Shown here piece after piece: positions 62,134 to 64,000 of a DNA stretch of 64,000 nucleotides. Source of the DNA: Fidelibacterota bacterium (GTDB taxonomy: Bacteria > Fidelibacterota > Marinisomatia > Marinisomatales > TCS55). Location of the stretch: positions 78,894-142,893 of the forward strand of contig JACNKN010000049.1 of assembly GCA_014382015.1 (NCBI GenBank), in the 5' to 3' direction. A program made the position numbers and the translations under genes. Under the pieces are notes generated by a model. The model ran no database searches. It saw nothing but the letters and a program-made list of their open reading frames with translations, and was not told where the DNA came from. Position 1 is the stretch's first letter. Each line of letters opens with the position of its first letter.

Positions 62134-62212
62134 TTTTCATTTTCATCCATTTTTAACTAATCCCCGTAAAATCACCCACAATGGGGGATAGTAAATAGGT
62201 GAAAATGAAAAA
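62134..62212. repeat. Palindromic interspersed repeat, copy f
   Basis: Outer arms TTTTCATTTTCAT and GGTGAAAATGAAAA, inner AATCCCCGTAAAATCACCC and GGGGGATAGTAAATAGG. Same layout as copy a (13159-13230). Sits between the two 162-bp repeats. Confidence 0.75.
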
Positions 62213-62333
62213 TATTACGATGGCATGATTCAGTGGAGAGTCAGGAAATATTAGACGAAATCCATTCTTTTGTTTTTAGGTCAAATAACGAGGGTTTTGG
62301 ATACCCCGCCTAGGTCGCAAGGAATAGGTCGGG

Positions 62334-62495
62334 CAAGTAAATCTCCGGGGACGGCTAACGGTGGCGAAGCCAGTATCGGTGATGGCATTCGGTTAAGGGT
62401 AATGGGTTCTCCTTCTGTGGGCAAACAAGCGGATGGCATGAAGACCCCACATAGTTTCTCCGCGACTTACGGGGTAGGTACGTCCTGCTCGAGTA
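62334..62495 (+). repeat. 162-bp direct repeat, copy B
   Basis: Offset 393 bp from copy A. Flanks differ completely on both sides apart from the first bases of the ATATCCCTCTCC module, so the repeat unit has defined edges. Confidence 0.9.
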
Positions 62496-62648
62496 TGTGG
62501 GAGAAATAGGGTAGAAAGACATTTATATTATCCCCAGCCTACATTTCATTACGGCGGGCCCGTCATTATGATGCCGGGCAGGCAAGCTTTAATAAGGGAC
62601 TGCATTTTTTATGATATCCCTCTCCGCCGGCCCTTTGGGAGCGGACAG

Positions 62649-62678
62649 GTAAGTCTCCCTTTGACAAGGGAGACTTAC
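62649..62678. repeat. Hairpin, 13-bp perfect arms
   Basis: GTAAGTCTCCCTT-tgac-AAGGGAGACTTAC, 18 bp beyond the 3' end of rnpB. It may end rnpB transcription or process its 3' end, although no T-run follows on the minus strand. Confidence 0.65.
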
Positions 62679-62695
62679 GGGTGGGGGTGATTATT

Positions 62696-63069
62696 GAAAT
62701 GAGAGCCAATCTATAAGCCGAGTTCTGTAATTGATAGTCATTCATCTGGTCCCGGCATTTCTGGCGGGATCACGCGACCAACCCTCCCCGAATAATGATG
62801 CGGATTACATCTTGGGGTTTACTTGATCTTGCACCGGATGGGGTTTACAAGCATTTTGATTTACATCAAAACCTGGTGGTCTCTTACACCACCATTTCAC
62901 CCTTACCCTTCGACAAGCTCGGGGCGGTATATTTTCTGCTGCACTTTCCATCCCCGCAATCTGCGGGGTCCTTCCGTTAGAAGGCATCCTATCCTGCGGT
63001 GCTCGGACTTTCCTCTCTCAATTATGCAAACTGCAGATTGAGAGCAACTATCCGATAGACTCTCATTTC
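62696..63069 (-). ncRNA. rnpB: RNase P RNA (class A)
   Basis: Ribozyme subunit that matures tRNA 5' ends. Seen on the minus strand: 5' GAAATGAGAG pairs with 3' CTCTCATTTC (P1, 10 bp), GAGGAAAGTCCGAGC (P4 5' strand / J3-4), AGGATAGGATGCCTTC-like P7-P9 area, GGTAAGGGTGAAA (P11-J11/12), GGTGGTGTAAGAGACCACC, a GGGAGGGTTGG... L15 region and ACAGAACTCGGCTTATAG (P4 3' strand). About 374 nt. Inside P12 the sequence CCGAGCTTGTCGAAGG resembles a common dispersed repeat. A zinc-ribbon gene lies just upstream on the same strand, a linkage seen in many bacteria. Confidence 0.95.
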
Positions 63070-63137
63070 AAAAATCTATTTCAATAGAAATTACACAATA
63101 ATTCTATAATACAGGGCGGTGAAATTCCTTCTTAGAG

Positions 63138-63842
63138 TTAAACAGATTCGTAGTAGAGGAATCGACTACAGCTATCACAGGTTTTGGGACCTTTTCCGGC
63201 TTTGACTTCGGATACAATCTGAGGTGGTACAAATGCACCACATCCTCCGCAGGCAGATCCTTCTACAAGGACAACCGATAATCCCCTACGAGCTTTATGA
63301 ATTCGATCATATCGAGCCAAGGTTGTTGGTTCGATGCTATCTCTTTCTTTATCTCTTTGCTTATCTAACTTTGCTTTTTCTTCAGAAGAATCGTCCATTA
63401 GTACTTCAAGTTTTTTCCGACGTTCGACTAAATCTTTACTTAATGATTCTAAATTTTCTTCCTCAGATTTCATTTGTTCTTCAATGGTTTCTTTTTCTTC
63501 TGTGAATTCCAATGATTTTGTTTCAATCTCATCCAGTTCATTTTTAAGAAAATCGATTTCATGCTGCAAGGCATCATATTGCTTATTGGATGTGACTAAA
63601 TAAAGTTGATCTTTATGCTTATCAATTTTCCCATTATAATCTGTCATTAGACTATCGAATTTATTTAATTCGAGTTCCAATTCTTTGATTCTCCCTTTCC
63701 CATCCTTAATCGATTGAACTAACCCAATCTCTTCATTTTTTAATGCGTCCACTTTCCCCGGGAGATCACCGAGAAGTTCTGCGATATCCTGGAGTTGTGA
63801 ATCGATTTTTTGTAATACGACAATTTGCTGAATTGCACTCAT
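63138..63842 (-). CDS. C4-type zinc-ribbon coiled-coil protein (CT398/DUF164-like)
   Basis: 234 aa. Seen: a continuous coiled coil from about residue 5 to 170 with heptads (IVVLQKIDSQLQDIAELLGD, EEQMKSEEENLESLSKDLVE), then a zinc ribbon VEGSACGGCGAFVPPQ...CDSCSRFLYY (two CxxC knuckles) at the C-terminus. Family members (Chlamydia CT398, H. pylori HP0958/FlgZ) bind sigma-54 or RNA/flagellar factors; role here unknown. AAGGAG is 11 nt before the ATG. Directly upstream of rnpB. Confidence 0.93.
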   Translation of the reverse strand: MSAIQQIVVLQKIDSQLQDIAELLGDLPGKVDALKNEEIGLVQSIKDGKGRIKELELELNKFDSLMTDYNGKIDKHKDQLYLVTSNKQYDALQHEIDFLKNELDEIETKSLEFTEEKETIEEQMKSEEENLESLSKDLVERRKKLEVLMDDSSEEKAKLDKQRDKERDSIEPTTLARYDRIHKARRGLSVVLVEGSACGGCGAFVPPQIVSEVKAGKGPKTCDSCSRFLYYESV

Positions 63843-63867
63843 TCAGACTTGGCTCCTTTCATAAACA

Positions 63868-63895
63868 AAAAATGCACCGCATGGGGTGCATTTTT
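63868..63895 (-). terminator. Hairpin terminator of the gene beyond the right edge
   Basis: AAAAATGCACC-gcatgg-GGTGCATTTTT, 11-bp perfect arms with A/T tails on both sides, so it can act in either direction. It precedes the zinc-ribbon gene by 26 bp on the minus strand. Confidence 0.7.
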
Positions 63896-63950
63896 ATTAA
63901 AGATTTTGGAAAAATAATTAAATCCCGGCATTCGGAAATTCATTGGTTGT

Positions 63951-63994
63951 CCTTTTGGGGATTTTTGTTCACCATAATGGCGGGGAATTTAAGG
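63951..63994. repeat. Palindromic interspersed repeat, copy g (degenerate)
   Basis: CCTTTTGGGGATTTTTGTTC then ACCATAATGG centre and CGGGGAATTTAAGG. Follows the same CCTT...CCCC/GGGG...AAGG plan as the other copies. The remaining bases 63896-64000 show no clear gene. Confidence 0.5.
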
Positions 63995-64000
63995 TAATTA

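Larger units (their letters stand above)
61732..62695. other. Repeat-rich non-coding stretch between recJ and rnpB
   Basis: 964 bp with no credible gene. It holds a palindrome CGAGGTCT-TG-AGACCTCG at 61873-61890, two copies of a 45-bp ATATCCCTCTCCGCC module (61909-61953 and 62614-62658, four mismatches), the 162-bp direct repeats at 61941 and 62334, palindromic repeat f at 62134 and a hairpin at 62649. Short open frames inside come from the repeats. The stretch is a mosaic of repeat families. Confidence 0.75.

Noticed and set aside
61941..62495. CRISPR array
   Set aside because: Only two units of 162 bp with a 231-bp gap and no cas genes; repeats far too long.
62009..62509. ORFs encoding MGSPSVGKQADGMKTP-type peptides in both 162-bp repeats
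   Set aside because: They exist only because the DNA repeat is duplicated; both strands are open, there is no ribosome site, and flanking residues are unrelated.
62795..63041. Three short ORFs on both strands
   Set aside because: They lie wholly inside RNase P RNA.
63842..63944. 34-aa minus-strand ORF before the zinc-ribbon gene
   Set aside because: It reads through the 63868-63895 terminator hairpin and overlaps the next start.
1..64000. tRNA or rRNA genes
   Set aside because: No GGTTCGAATCC-type T-loop with a matching cloverleaf and no rRNA core sequence seen on either strand by eye.

Overview
The window looks like a moderately AT-rich chromosome fragment from a Gram-negative, outer-membrane bacterium of the Fibrobacterota-Chlorobiota-Bacteroidota (FCB) group. 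The best guess is a Marinimicrobia (SAR406)-like lineage. The evidence is a full-length SprA-family type IX secretion translocon, many lipoproteins with lipoboxes, DUF4159/DUF4175 genes, and FCB-type EnvC and YbeY variants. The phylum is an inference; no rRNA operon or tRNA gene was found.

Layout. 1-10760 (minus): lipoprotein (cut by the window edge), M28 peptidase lipoprotein and sprA in overlapping order, then rdgB, a Kazal-domain mini-lipoprotein, a SEC-C membrane protein, a gamma-carbonic-anhydrase-like protein and a MATE/ANKH-like transporter. 11005-18544: a lone plus-strand lipoprotein, then minus-strand EamA transporter, DUF4442, cupin, SDR, hydrolase lipoprotein, barrel protein, and a proline dehydrogenase/DadA-like pair. 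18920-22075: a compact run of tautomerase, small membrane protein and several ferredoxin-like (ABM/YdhR-type) small proteins, most with an AAGGAGA ribosome site. 22462-27506: a tiny membrane protein, then exported peptidases and hydrolases (S51, M20, S33, alpha/beta hydrolase).

27521-31030 is the accessory patch: two paralogous membrane proteins (one truncated), palindromic repeats, an IS3-family element without target duplication, and a serine hydrolase gene whose 5' end is missing at the IS edge. That gene is followed by an attC-like integron recombination site that abuts the stop codon of tatD. 31944-36574 (plus): fatty-acid-hydroxylase family protein, TPR protein, N-acyl-D-amino-acid deacylase, VOC protein and a CutC whose start codon is missing. 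36571-40774 (minus): metG, holB, envC-like. 40892-44350: cyclic-nucleotide-binding protein, AI-2E family permease, and an unusual barrel-TPR-BamE-like protein.

44502-51732 is a tight four-gene plus-strand operon (DUF4159, DUF4175, TPR, unknown exported protein), followed by a GNAT gene and yjbQ plus a cysteine-synthase-like gene. The 3' tail of yjbQ is duplicated beyond that gene. 54246-61731 (minus) holds housekeeping genes: mazG, ybeY, pgpH-like, acyl-CoA dehydrogenase, fabH, recJ. 61732-62695 is a non-coding repeat-rich stretch with a 162-bp near-identical direct repeat. RNase P RNA (rnpB, 62696-63069, minus) and a C4 zinc-ribbon coiled-coil gene close the window.

The most unusual signals are the attC-like site, the yjbQ tail duplication around the cysteine-synthase-like gene, a family of G/C-run palindromes that sit just upstream of translation starts, the 162-bp repeat next to rnpB, and the cluster of small ferredoxin-like proteins.
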